Shown here: positions 43,282 to 52,145 of the stretch, piece by piece
Layout of the letters: every line of letters starts with the position of its first letter
Numbering within the stretch: the stretch's first letter is position 1
Source: an uncultured Eubacteriales bacterium
GTDB lineage: Bacteria; Bacillota; Clostridia; Oscillospirales; UBA644
Direction: 5' to 3'
DNA length: 64,000 nt
NCBI GenBank assembly: GCA_900547165.1
Contig: URFZ01000007.1
Coordinates: 56,155 to 120,154, forward strand
The notes under the pieces: generated by a model
What the model saw: only the letters and a program-made list of their open reading frames with translations
Databases searched by the model: none
Told to the model about the DNA's origin: nothing
Position numbers and translations under genes: made by a program

Positions 43282-45846
43282 ATGGCAAAAAAGAGAAGCG
43301 ATTATAAACCCGAGGATATTATGTTCCCCGATCAGATAATTACGTCTTCGGAACTCGTTCACGAAATGAAAACGAGTTATATCGAATACGCTATGTCCGT
43401 CATCGTCGGCAGAGCCCTGCCAGACGTTCGCGACGGTCTTAAACCCGTTCACAGAAGAATACTTTACGCAATGTATGAGGACGGTCTTACAAGGGATAAA
43501 CCCTATCGTAAGTGCGCAACGGCAGTCGGCGACGTTCTCGGTCGTTATCACCCCCACGGAGACGCTTCCGTTTACGACGCGCTTGTGCGTTTGGCACAGG
43601 ATTTCTCAATGCGTTATCCGCTTATCGACGGTCACGGAAACTTCGGTTCAATAGACGGCGATCCCCCGGCGGCTTACCGTTATACCGAGGCGAGAATGTC
43701 GAAAATAGCCGACGAAATGCTCCGCGATATCGAAAAAGATACAGTCGATTGGGTTCCGAACTTTGATGAGACGAGAAAAGAGCCCAAAGTTCTTCCGTCG
43801 CGTTTTCCGAACCTGCTTGTCAACGGTTCTTCGGGTATCGCAGTCGGAATGGCTACCAACATTCCACCGCACAACTTAAAAGAAGTTATAAATGCGACGA
43901 TATACGTTATCGACCACCCAGACGCAACGGTTGACGACCTGCTTCCGATAATTCCGGGTCCCGATTTCCCGACAAAGGGAATAATCATGGGAAGAAGCGG
44001 AATAAGAAGCGCCTATGAAACGGGTAAAGGTCACATAACCGTCCGCGCAAGAACAGAGTTTGAGGAATATGCGGGAGACAGAACGAGAATAGTCGTTCAC
44101 GAACTTCCATATCAGGTCAACAAGCGTATGCTTATCGCCAATATGGCGCAGCAGTTCCACGATAAAAAGTTGGAAGACATCGTTGACATACGCGACGAGA
44201 CCGACCGAACGGGTATGCGCATAGTTATCGAACTCAAACGCGGAGCAAATGCACAGGTCGTTTTGAACAAACTGTTCAATCAGACGCAGATGCAAACCAC
44301 GTTTGCCATAACCATGCTTGCGCTTGTGGACAATCAGACACAGCCGAGAATACTTTCGCTCAAAAAGATTCTTGAAGAGTACATCGCGTTCCAAAAGGAT
44401 ATAATCACCCGCCGCACTCGTTTTGACCTGAAAAAGGCGATGGAACGCGCTCACCTGCTTGAAGGTTTGCTTATCGCGCAGGAGAATATCGACGAAGTTA
44501 TAAAGATAATCCGCAATTCCTACGACAACGCAAAAGAAAACCTTATGGCGCGCTTCGGTCTTTCCGATATTCAGGCTTCCGCCATACTCGAAATGCGTTT
44601 GAAAGCGTTGCAGGGACTGGAAGAAGACAAACTCCGCGCGGAGTATAAGGAAATCGAAGAAAAGATTGCTTATTACAACCGCTTGCTTTCCGACGAGGGA
44701 CTTCTCATTCAGGTTCTCAAAGACGAACTGACGCAGATAAGAGACAAATACGGCAACGACCGTCTGACGGAAATTTGCGAGTCCGAGGAAGATATAGACA
44801 TCGAAGACCTTATCGAGGAAAAGAACTGCGTTTACACTCTTACGCATTGCGGCTACATAAAACGTCAGCCGGTGGACGCTTACGAAGCGCAGAACAGAGG
44901 CGGCAAGGGCAAGAAGTCGATGACGAAGAAAGAAGACGACTATGCTGAAACGCTTTTCGTTTCTTCAAGCCACAGTCTGCTTGTTTTCTTCACAAACGAG
45001 GGTCTTGCATATAAGATGAAAGGCTATCGCATACCCGAAGCGTCGAGAACTTCAAAGGGTATGAATATAGTCAACCTGCTTCAATTCAAGGATGCGGACG
45101 AAAAGGTTACGGCGATGATAGCCGTTCCGTCGCTTGACGAAGAGGGGCTTTACTTCAACATGATAACCAAGCGCGGCGTAACAAAGCGCTGCCCCGTTTC
45201 GGCATTCAAAAATATGCGTAAAAACGGCGGTCTTATCGCGCTTTCGCTTGATGACGGCGATGAACTTATAAGCGTTCATCTGACGGACGGAACAAAGAAT
45301 ATACTTGTTGCGACTTCCGAGGGTCAGGGCATACGCTACGATGAAAACGAAGTAACCGTTGTCGGCAGAACCGCAAGAGGCGTTCGCGCAATGAAAGTCG
45401 ATCCGGACCATGAGGTTATCGGTTCGGTTGTTGTTGACGATACAAAGAATCTCTTGACAGTTACCGAGAACGGATACGGCAAACGCACCGAGTTTGACGA
45501 GTTCAACACGCAGCACAGAGGCGGTCTCGGCGTTATCTGCCACAAACTGACGGATAAAACGGGCGCACTCTGCGGTATAAAAGCGGTTGACGATACCGAG
45601 GACGTTATCGCGGTTGCGGCAAACGGAGTTCTTATAAGAACCGGAGTTGCAAGCATTTCGACTTACGGCAGATCGAGCCAGGGCGTTCGCGTGATGAATC
45701 TTGAAGAAGATAACAAGGTTATCGGAATAGTTGCGGTCGAAGCTGAACCCGAATCCGAAGAAACGGACGGGGAAGACGGTGAAAATACCGAGACTGCGGA
45801 AAATATTCCGCAAACCGAGACAGAACAGGAATACACGGAAGAATAA
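43282..45846 (+). CDS. gyrA: DNA gyrase subunit A
   Basis: An 854-residue breakage-reunion subunit. The catalytic Tyr lies in AYRYTEARMSKIADEML. The quinolone-resistance region GRYHPHGDASVYDALVRLAQ is wild-type-like. The GyrA box reads QNRGGKG, which identifies gyrase rather than topoisomerase IV. Six beta-pinwheel blades follow, and the tail is acidic (EETDGEDGENTE). GGAGGTGA precedes the ATG, 14 bases after gyrB. Confidence 0.96.
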   Translation: MAKKRSDYKPEDIMFPDQIITSSELVHEMKTSYIEYAMSVIVGRALPDVRDGLKPVHRRILYAMYEDGLTRDKPYRKCATAVGDVLGRYHPHGDASVYDALVRLAQDFSMRYPLIDGHGNFGSIDGDPPAAYRYTEARMSKIADEMLRDIEKDTVDWVPNFDETRKEPKVLPSRFPNLLVNGSSGIAVGMATNIPPHNLKEVINATIYVIDHPDATVDDLLPIIPGPDFPTKGIIMGRSGIRSAYETGKGHITVRARTEFEEYAGDRTRIVVHELPYQVNKRMLIANMAQQFHDKKLEDIVDIRDETDRTGMRIVIELKRGANAQVVLNKLFNQTQMQTTFAITMLALVDNQTQPRILSLKKILEEYIAFQKDIITRRTRFDLKKAMERAHLLEGLLIAQENIDEVIKIIRNSYDNAKENLMARFGLSDIQASAILEMRLKALQGLEEDKLRAEYKEIEEKIAYYNRLLSDEGLLIQVLKDELTQIRDKYGNDRLTEICESEEDIDIEDLIEEKNCVYTLTHCGYIKRQPVDAYEAQNRGGKGKKSMTKKEDDYAETLFVSSSHSLLVFFTNEGLAYKMKGYRIPEASRTSKGMNIVNLLQFKDADEKVTAMIAVPSLDEEGLYFNMITKRGVTKRCPVSAFKNMRKNGGLIALSLDDGDELISVHLTDGTKNILVATSEGQGIRYDENEVTVVGRTARGVRAMKVDPDHEVIGSVVVDDTKNLLTVTENGYGKRTEFDEFNTQHRGGLGVICHKLTDKTGALCGIKAVDDTEDVIAVAANGVLIRTGVASISTYGRSSQGVRVMNLEEDNKVIGIVAVEAEPESEETDGEDGENTETAENIPQTETEQEYTEE

Positions 45847-45857
45847 ACCAAAACCGA

Positions 45858-45882
45858 CGCGGCGGTATTTCCGACCGCCGCG
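45858..45882 (+). terminator. Hairpin after gyrA
   Basis: CGCGGCGGT (45858-45866) pairs perfectly with ACCGCCGCG (45874-45882). It lacks a T-run, so it may be a transcript-stabilising stem or a weak terminator. Confidence 0.5.
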
Positions 45883-45916
45883 CGACAATATATGAAAATA
45901 CAGAAAAGGTGAGAAT

Positions 45917-47320
45917 ATGGACAACAAAGAAAAGACTATGGATAAAGTAGTCGCGCTTTGCAAAGGCAGAGGCTTTGTATATCCCGGCTCGGAGATATAC
46001 GGCGGCCTCGCAAACTCCTGGGACTACGGTCCTCTCGGCGTTGAACTGAAAAACAACGTCAAAAGAGCATGGTGGAAAAAATTCGTGCAGGAAAGCCCGT
46101 ATAACGTCGGTCTTGACAGCGCAATACTTATGAACCCCGAAACATGGGTGGCGTCGGGACACCTCGGCGGATTTTCCGACCCGCTTATGGACTGCAAAGT
46201 CTGCAAGACCAGACACAGAGCGGATAAACTCATCGAGGATTACGTTGCGGAAAACGGACTTGACGATAACCCTGCGGGTTGGTCGGATGAGGAAATGCTT
46301 GCTTATATCAAAGAGCATCACATAACCTGCCCCTCCTGCGGCTCTTCCGATTTCACCGATATAAGAAAATTCAACCTGATGTTCAAAACGTTCCAGGGCG
46401 TTACCGAGGATTCTACCTCGACTCTGTATCTTCGTCCCGAAACCGCACAGGGCATTTTCGTAAACTTCAAAAACATTCAGAGAACAACGAGAAAAAAGAT
46501 TCCGTTCGGCGTCGGTCAGATAGGCAAATCGTTCAGAAACGAGATAACTCCGGGTAACTTCATTTTCAGAATCAGAGAATTTGAGCAGATGGAACTCGAA
46601 TTTTTCTGCAAACCGGGAACAGACCTCGAATGGTTCGATTATTGGCGTTCCTATTGCCGTGATTTCCTTTATTCGCTCGGCATAAAGAAAGAAAATCTTC
46701 GTCTTCGCGACCATGACGCGGAAGAACTTTGCTTCTATTCGAAAGCGACCACGGACTTTGAGTTCCTCTTCCCGTTCGGTTGGGGCGAACTCTGGGGTGT
46801 TGCGGACAGAACCGATTACGACCTGACGCAGCATTCCGAACACAGCGGTCAGCCTCTCGACTATTTCGACCCCGAAACAAACGAGAGATACACGCCTTAC
46901 GTTATCGAGCCGTCGCTCGGTGCGGACAGAATGACGCTGGCTCTTCTCTGCGACGCTTATGACGAGGAAAACATTTCGAAAGACCCCGAAAAGCCCGATG
47001 TAAGAACCGTTATGCACTTCCACCCCGCGATAGCGCCCGTCAAAGCCGCGATTCTTCCCCTGTCGAAGAAACTCAGCGACAAGGCGATAGAGATTTACGG
47101 CGAACTTTCAAAGTATTTCAACGTCGAATACGACGATGCGGGTTCCGTCGGCAAACGTTATCGCCGTCAGGATGAGATAGGCACTCCGATGTGCATCACT
47201 TATGACTTCGATTCCGTTGAAGACAACTGCGTGACCGTCCGCGACAGAGATACGATGGAACAGGTTCGTATTCCCATAACCGACCTTAAATCGTACATCG
47301 AAAAGGCGATTGAATTTTAA
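45917..47320 (+). CDS. glyQS: Glycyl-tRNA synthetase, single-chain dimeric type
   Basis: A 467-residue class II synthetase of the alpha2 kind used by many Gram-positives. LCKGRGFVYPGSEIYGGLANSWDYGP begins the catalytic domain. Motif 2 is GKSFRNEITPGNFIFRIREF and motif 3 is EPSLGADRMTLALL. Cysteines in CKVCKTRH and CPSCGSS form a zinc-ribbon insertion. The C-terminal 100 residues bind the anticodon. A glycine riboswitch lies 2.7 kb downstream. Confidence 0.95.
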   Translation: MDNKEKTMDKVVALCKGRGFVYPGSEIYGGLANSWDYGPLGVELKNNVKRAWWKKFVQESPYNVGLDSAILMNPETWVASGHLGGFSDPLMDCKVCKTRHRADKLIEDYVAENGLDDNPAGWSDEEMLAYIKEHHITCPSCGSSDFTDIRKFNLMFKTFQGVTEDSTSTLYLRPETAQGIFVNFKNIQRTTRKKIPFGVGQIGKSFRNEITPGNFIFRIREFEQMELEFFCKPGTDLEWFDYWRSYCRDFLYSLGIKKENLRLRDHDAEELCFYSKATTDFEFLFPFGWGELWGVADRTDYDLTQHSEHSGQPLDYFDPETNERYTPYVIEPSLGADRMTLALLCDAYDEENISKDPEKPDVRTVMHFHPAIAPVKAAILPLSKKLSDKAIEIYGELSKYFNVEYDDAGSVGKRYRRQDEIGTPMCITYDFDSVEDNCVTVRDRDTMEQVRIPITDLKSYIEKAIEF

Positions 47321-47506
47321 TTAAAGCGGATTAACATTTTATTAAGACCGTAGTTTTTGCGTATTTTTGCGGTATACTTACCGTAGAAAGACGTAAGACT
47401 GCGGTCTTTTTGCGCTTTTTCGGCGGAAAAAAGCCGAACCGCAAAACAGACCAAGCATTTCCGACCGTATGTCGGTTTTGACGGGAGAGGAAGAAAGGAA
47501 GAAAAA

Positions 47507-48436
47507 ATGAAACTCATATCCGTTGTTGTTCCGTGTTTTAACGAACGCGAGGTTCTGCCCGCGATGTATGCGGAACTTGAAAACGTCCGAAAAAGGGATT
47601 TTGACGGGATCGCCGAATTTGAATATATATTTGCTGATGACGGGTCGTCCGACGGAACGACGGAATATATAAAAGAAATGAGGAAAAAAGATAAAAAGGT
47701 TCGATTTGTTTCTTTCTCCCGAAATTTCGGAAAAGAAGCGGCGATACTTGCGGGACTGCGCGCCGCAAAAGGCGATCTTGTTACGGTTATGGACGCCGAC
47801 CTGCAAGACCCGCCGTCGCTGTTGAAGACAATGTTTGATTCCATTGAAAATGAAGGATACGAGCAGGTCGGAACACGTCGGGTGACAAGAAAAGGCGAAC
47901 CGCCCGCGCGATCTTTTTGTGCCCGCACGTTTTATAAAATGATAAATTCCTGCGCGGATTTTGAAATGACCGACGGCGCGAGGGATTATCGACTGATGAC
48001 AAGAAAAGTTGTTGATGCAATACTTTCTTTGCCTGAAAAATGCAGATATTCCAAGGGAATTTTCAGTTATGTCGGCTTCAAAACAAAATGGATACCCTAT
48101 AAAAACGTCGAACGCGCGGCGGGAAAAACAAAATGGTCGTTTTGCAAACTTTTCCGCTATGCCGTTGACGGAATGGTCGCGTTTTCGGATATTCTTTTGC
48201 GCCTTGCCGCGTTTGTCTGCGTGCTGTTTTTTATCGCTTTTCTGACCTTTGCTGTGCTTGCCGTTGTGTTGAAAAGTTCTGTTTTCGCAATCGTTTCCGT
48301 CGGATTTCTTATCGGCGGGACGGTGCTTTTGTGCCAAAGCGCAAACGGAAAATATATTGAGCAGATCTCACGCGAGGTCAGACAGCGCCCTGTATATATT
48401 GTCGCAGAAACCGAAAAGGACGGTGAAAAACAATGA
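47507..48436 (+). CDS. GtrB/DPM-like glycosyltransferase family 2
   Basis: A 309-residue GT2 enzyme with two C-terminal membrane helices, the layout of bactoprenol (undecaprenyl) phosphate glucosyltransferases. The nucleotide-sugar motifs are VVVPCFNEREVLPAMY (4-19), ADDGSSDGT and DADLQDPP; KFRSRGE-like residues are replaced by RRVTRKGEPPARSF. It overlaps the next gene by four bases. Together they would make a polyprenyl-phosphate sugar and transfer it to an extracytoplasmic acceptor. The sugar is unknown. Confidence 0.88.
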   Translation: MKLISVVVPCFNEREVLPAMYAELENVRKRDFDGIAEFEYIFADDGSSDGTTEYIKEMRKKDKKVRFVSFSRNFGKEAAILAGLRAAKGDLVTVMDADLQDPPSLLKTMFDSIENEGYEQVGTRRVTRKGEPPARSFCARTFYKMINSCADFEMTDGARDYRLMTRKVVDAILSLPEKCRYSKGIFSYVGFKTKWIPYKNVERAAGKTKWSFCKLFRYAVDGMVAFSDILLRLAAFVCVLFFIAFLTFAVLAVVLKSSVFAIVSVGFLIGGTVLLCQSANGKYIEQISREVRQRPVYIVAETEKDGEKQ

Positions 48437-49920
48437 GTTTTCCACACAGGAAGAGACCTTCGTTGATAACTTCGGCGCACATCGTATTGCTTGTCATCGG
48501 TACTGCGATTTTTACGCTTTTTGCTTTTAATAAAAATATTTGGTTCGATGAGGCGTATACGATAGGTCTTGTCAGACACGGTGTTGCCGATATTTTCAAA
48601 TTACATATCTATGATGTTCACCCGTTTTTGTACTATTTTCTGCTTAAAATCTTTACGTTCGTTTTCGGTTCGTCGCTTCTTTCCATGCGCCTGTTTTCCG
48701 TTATCGGCGCGGTAATGCTTTCGCTTCTCGGGCTGACGCACATTCGGCGTGATTTCGGTGAAAAAGTCGGATTTTGGTTCTCTTTTTTCAGCGTTTTCTG
48801 CGCTTCGACTCTGTATTATGCGGAACAGATAAGAATGTATTCGTGGGCGACATTTTTTGTCGCGCTTGCAGGCATTTACGCATATCGTTTAGGTAAAAAC
48901 GACGGTATAAAAAACTCAGCGCTTTTCGTTTTGTTTTCCGTTTGCGCGGCGTATACGCATTATTTTGCGCTTTTCGCTGTTGCGGCGGTAAACATTGTTC
49001 TGCTTGTGCATAAAATAAGACAGAAGCAACTTTTTCGTTGGTTCGCAACGGCGGCATCGCAGATAATTTTGTATATTCCGGGTGCGTTAATTTTCTTAAA
49101 ACAGGCAACGGCGGGCGGCGCGTCATGGATAAAACTCTCATTCCCCGAAAATGTTTTTGATACGCTGGCATATCCGTTTTTGGGTGAAAAACTTATTGAT
49201 ATTCTCGGAAAGGGTTCCGTTGCGTATTATGCCGTCGGTTCGGCGCTTGTCGCGGTTTTTCTTGCTGCGGTGCTTTTGCTTTTCTTCCGGTGCCATTCGC
49301 TTCTTTGCGAAAAACCGTTTCGCTTCTCTGCGGAGATAATTTTCGGCGTAATTGCTTTTTCTGTGCTTGTTTCGCTTTTCAGACCTATATATTACGAACG
49401 TTACACCGTCGTTCTTTACGGATTTTTATTCTTTCTGTTTGCCCGTGCCGTAAGCGAAGCAAAGGCGTGGACGCGCATTGCCGCTGCGGTGCTGACTGTT
49501 GCCGTGTTTGCCGTTCAGGTGCACCGAATATCGACGAAATGTTTTGATGAGACAAGCGGAAAAGTCGAGACTTTGCTTGAAAACAAATTGCAAAGAGGCG
49601 ATATTGTCGTCTCTTCTTCCATTGACATTTACTGCTTTTCGGTTTTTTCCGAGAACGGCGACTTTTATTTTTACAATAAGGGCGAATGGAACGTTGAGAA
49701 CGCATATCGTGCGTTCGGTGACAATACAGTTGTAATAAGAGATCTCAATATTCCCGAGATTACTGAAAATGCGGAATCGGTCTGGGTATTAAACGACAAA
49801 AACGTTCGTGATTTTCTGATTGCGAACGGTTTTTGCGAAAAAGAAAGGGTTTCCGAGCGGTCGTCTTACAGAAAAGAAAAGTATACTTTCGTGCGTTTTG
49901 AAAAGGTGAATACGGACTGA
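48433..49920 (+). CDS. GT-C-type membrane glycosyltransferase
   Basis: A 495-residue protein with about ten helices. The first external loop carries NIWFDEAYTIGLV and IYDVHPFLYYFLLK, the acidic motifs seen in GT39/GT83-type enzymes that use polyprenyl-phosphate sugars as donors. A soluble C-terminal domain of about 110 residues faces outward. It is coupled to the GT2 gene (ATGA overlap), which likely supplies the donor. The acceptor (wall polymer, lipid or protein) cannot be read from the sequence. Confidence 0.82.
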   Translation: MSFPHRKRPSLITSAHIVLLVIGTAIFTLFAFNKNIWFDEAYTIGLVRHGVADIFKLHIYDVHPFLYYFLLKIFTFVFGSSLLSMRLFSVIGAVMLSLLGLTHIRRDFGEKVGFWFSFFSVFCASTLYYAEQIRMYSWATFFVALAGIYAYRLGKNDGIKNSALFVLFSVCAAYTHYFALFAVAAVNIVLLVHKIRQKQLFRWFATAASQIILYIPGALIFLKQATAGGASWIKLSFPENVFDTLAYPFLGEKLIDILGKGSVAYYAVGSALVAVFLAAVLLLFFRCHSLLCEKPFRFSAEIIFGVIAFSVLVSLFRPIYYERYTVVLYGFLFFLFARAVSEAKAWTRIAAAVLTVAVFAVQVHRISTKCFDETSGKVETLLENKLQRGDIVVSSSIDIYCFSVFSENGDFYFYNKGEWNVENAYRAFGDNTVVIRDLNIPEITENAESVWVLNDKNVRDFLIANGFCEKERVSERSSYRKEKYTFVRFEKVNTD

Positions 49921-49967
49921 TAAGAAAATGAATATTATACTGTTTTTTGAATTTTTATTGAACTGAC

Positions 49968-49995
49968 TTGATTTTTGAAAAAGATGTGCTATACT
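49968..49995 (+). promoter_or_regulatory. Promoter of the glycine riboswitch transcript
   Basis: TTGATT (49968-49973), a 16-base spacer and TATACT (49990-49995) with an extended TGC before it. Confidence 0.7.
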
Positions 49996-50059
49996 TAATA
50001 TCAAACAGAAACATTGTTTTTGTTTCGGACGCTGTCCGTAAAAATTAAAAATGCCAAAC

Positions 50060-50225
50060 GATGTCTGCGGGAAACGGCTCACGCCACCGAAGGAGTAACA
50101 CTCTCAGGTTTCCCGAAAGGAACAGGACCGCAGATTGATGGCGATCTGGAGAATCCCGCTTCGAGCGGGTGCCGAAGGTGAAAGCGCAAAAGCGCGAATC
50201 TCTCAGGCAAAAGGACAGAACCCCG
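50060..50225 (+). ncRNA. Tandem glycine riboswitch
   Basis: Two consecutive glycine aptamers. The first (about 50063-50134) is closed by CTGCGG/CCGCAG and contains CACGCCACCGAAGGAG and the CTCTCAGG core. The second (about 50143-50222) has GCCGAAGG and CTCTCAGGCAAAAGGACAG, the most conserved part of the class. The terminator at 50236 follows at once, and an AGCS symporter gene is downstream. Glycine would therefore control the transporter by transcription attenuation. Confidence 0.95.
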
Positions 50226-50235
50226 AATGAACCCG

Positions 50236-50268
50236 AATCGGTCTGTTTTTTTGCAGACCGATTTTTTT
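50236..50268 (+). terminator. Terminator of the glycine riboswitch
   Basis: AATCGGTCTG (50236-50245) pairs perfectly with CAGACCGATT (50254-50263), followed by a run of T. This is the expression platform directly after the second aptamer. Confidence 0.9.
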
Positions 50269-50311
50269 GTTTCGACTTTTGGAGTATGTCGGAGTAAAAG
50301 AGTGGGGGTGT

Positions 50312-50349
50312 CGCGGCGAGGGGATATTTTTTTCCGTTCCCTCTCCGCG
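50312..50349 (+). other. Imperfect hairpin in the symporter leader
   Basis: CGCGGCGAGGGGA (50312-50324) and TCCCTCTCCGCG (50338-50349) pair with a mismatch and a bulge. It has no T-tail and lies about 50 bases before the symporter start. Function unclear. Confidence 0.4.
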
Positions 50350-50401
50350 AGTCGGTTCAAAAACGTGAGCCGAAAAAATTTTCAAAAAGAAAGGGAGAAA
50401 T

Positions 50402-51829
50402 ATGGATTTTCTTTACAAGGTCGTTTCGACCGTTAACACTTATCTGACGGACTACATACTCATTTTTCTGCTTGTCGGAACGGGTATATTTTTCACGATA
50501 AGAACGCGTTTTGTTCAGGTGCGCTGTTTTGGCGAGGGCATGAAAAGCGTTTTCGGAAAAATTTCTTTGCACGGAAAGGGTCACGGCGGCAGTCTGACTT
50601 CGTTCCAGGCTCTTGCCACGGCGGTTGCCGCGCAGGTCGGAACAGGTAATATAGTGGGCGCGTGCGGCGCAATACTTATAGGCGGTCCGGGTGCGATATT
50701 CTGGATGTGGATAATTGCGTTTTTCGGTATGGCGACCATTTATGCGGAAGCGGTTCTTGCGCAGGAAACAAGAGTTGTCGGCGAGGACGGAAAAGTTATC
50801 GGCGGTCCCGTTTACTATATCAAAAAAGCGTTCAACAACAAGTTCGGAAAGTTCTTGGCGGGCTTTTTTGCCGTTGCCGTGGTTCTTGCGCTCGGCTTTA
50901 TGGGAACCATGGTTCAGTCCAACTCGATAGGCAGCACTTTCCAAACCGCTTTCGGCGTTCCTTCATGGATAGTCGGAATAGTGGTTGCGGTGCTTGCGGG
51001 CATAATCTTCATCGGCGGAGCAAAGCGTATAGCGCTCGTTGCGGAAAAACTCGTTCCGATAATGGCGGTGCTTTTCCTGCTCGGCGGTATTGTGGTTCTT
51101 TGTTCGAGAATCAAATTCATTCCCGAAACGTTCGCAATGATTTTCAAAGAAGCGTTTGTTCCTAAGGCGGCGATAGGCGGCGCGCTCGGCGTTGCAATCA
51201 AAAAAGCGATAAGTCAGGGAGCGAAACGCGGACTTTTCTCAAACGAAGCCGGTATGGGTTCGACCCCGCACGCTCATGCGCTGGCACACGTCAAACGTCC
51301 CCACGATCAGGGTGTTGTTGCGATGATAGGCGTGTTTATAGATACCTTTGTTGTTTTGACAATGACTGCGCTTGTCGTTATCACTACCCTTTATACGGGT
51401 GACGGTATCCTTGCAAGCGAGGTTGCTCCCGCGGGTATCGACAAAACCAATATGGCACAGACGGCGTTCAGCGGCGTGTTCGGTCAGGGGCTCGGTCAGG
51501 CATTTGTTGCGATCTGTCTTTTCTTCTTTGCGTTTTCAACAATTCTCAGCTGGAATCTTTTCGGCAGAATAAATATGAATTATCTGTTCGGCAAAAGATC
51601 AAATCTTATATATTCCATTCTTGCTATGGGCTTCATCGTTCTCGGCTCGTTCCTTTCCAACGACCTTGTTTGGGAACTGACGGACTTTTTCAACTATCTT
51701 ATGGTGCTTCCGAACGTTATAGCGCTTATCGCGCTTTCGTCGTATGTCGCAAAAGAGTCCCGCAAACCCGGAAAATCGCTCAAAGAAAAAGCCGAGCAAG
51801 CGGAAAAAGTAACTGTTGCCGCAGAGTAA
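50402..51829 (+). CDS. AGCS-family sodium:alanine/glycine symporter
   Basis: A 475-residue membrane transporter of the alanine-or-glycine:cation symporter family. Family signatures are TAVAAQVGTGNIVGACGAI with the substrate loop, GGPGAIFWMWIIAFFGM, GPVYYIKKAF and GLFSNEAGMGSTPHAHA. About eleven helices are predicted. The glycine riboswitch in its leader indicates glycine as substrate. AAAGGGAG precedes the ATG. Confidence 0.93.
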   Translation: MDFLYKVVSTVNTYLTDYILIFLLVGTGIFFTIRTRFVQVRCFGEGMKSVFGKISLHGKGHGGSLTSFQALATAVAAQVGTGNIVGACGAILIGGPGAIFWMWIIAFFGMATIYAEAVLAQETRVVGEDGKVIGGPVYYIKKAFNNKFGKFLAGFFAVAVVLALGFMGTMVQSNSIGSTFQTAFGVPSWIVGIVVAVLAGIIFIGGAKRIALVAEKLVPIMAVLFLLGGIVVLCSRIKFIPETFAMIFKEAFVPKAAIGGALGVAIKKAISQGAKRGLFSNEAGMGSTPHAHALAHVKRPHDQGVVAMIGVFIDTFVVLTMTALVVITTLYTGDGILASEVAPAGIDKTNMAQTAFSGVFGQGLGQAFVAICLFFFAFSTILSWNLFGRINMNYLFGKRSNLIYSILAMGFIVLGSFLSNDLVWELTDFFNYLMVLPNVIALIALSSYVAKESRKPGKSLKEKAEQAEKVTVAAE

Positions 51830-52145
51830 TGATATTGACGGAATCACAAAAGACACCTAAAAATAAACGTATTGCAAAAAAGCGTCCTTTCTTTTCGGAG
51901 AACGGGCGTTTTTTGCGAATAAAAATCCGCTTGGAACGGTTCTGCCCGCAGCGATATACTTTTGGGTTTATACCGCAGTTTTCGTTTTTTCGCTGTTTCG
52001 CGGTTCGGCATACTCTGCACGCGGTATAATTTATTGAAAAAAATGCAATACCCCTTTTCTTTTCGGTTGTTATGTGCTATAATGCTTAATAGGATATTAT
52101 ATACACCCGAACCGGGTGATTTTGAAAAAAGACAGAGGAAAAAAG
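51830..52145 (+). other. Gap between the symporter and mnmG: terminator and promoter
   Basis: A terminator hairpin pairs GCAAAAAA...CGTCC (51874-51886) with GGGCGTTTTTTGC (51904-51916). A TGC-extended TATAAT (52075-52083) without a good -35 is the likely mnmG promoter. Nothing else was seen. Confidence 0.65.

Noticed and set aside
43876..47023. Long antisense ORFs opposite gyrA and glyQS
   Set aside because: They lie wholly inside conserved genes and have no supporting ribosome site or motifs.
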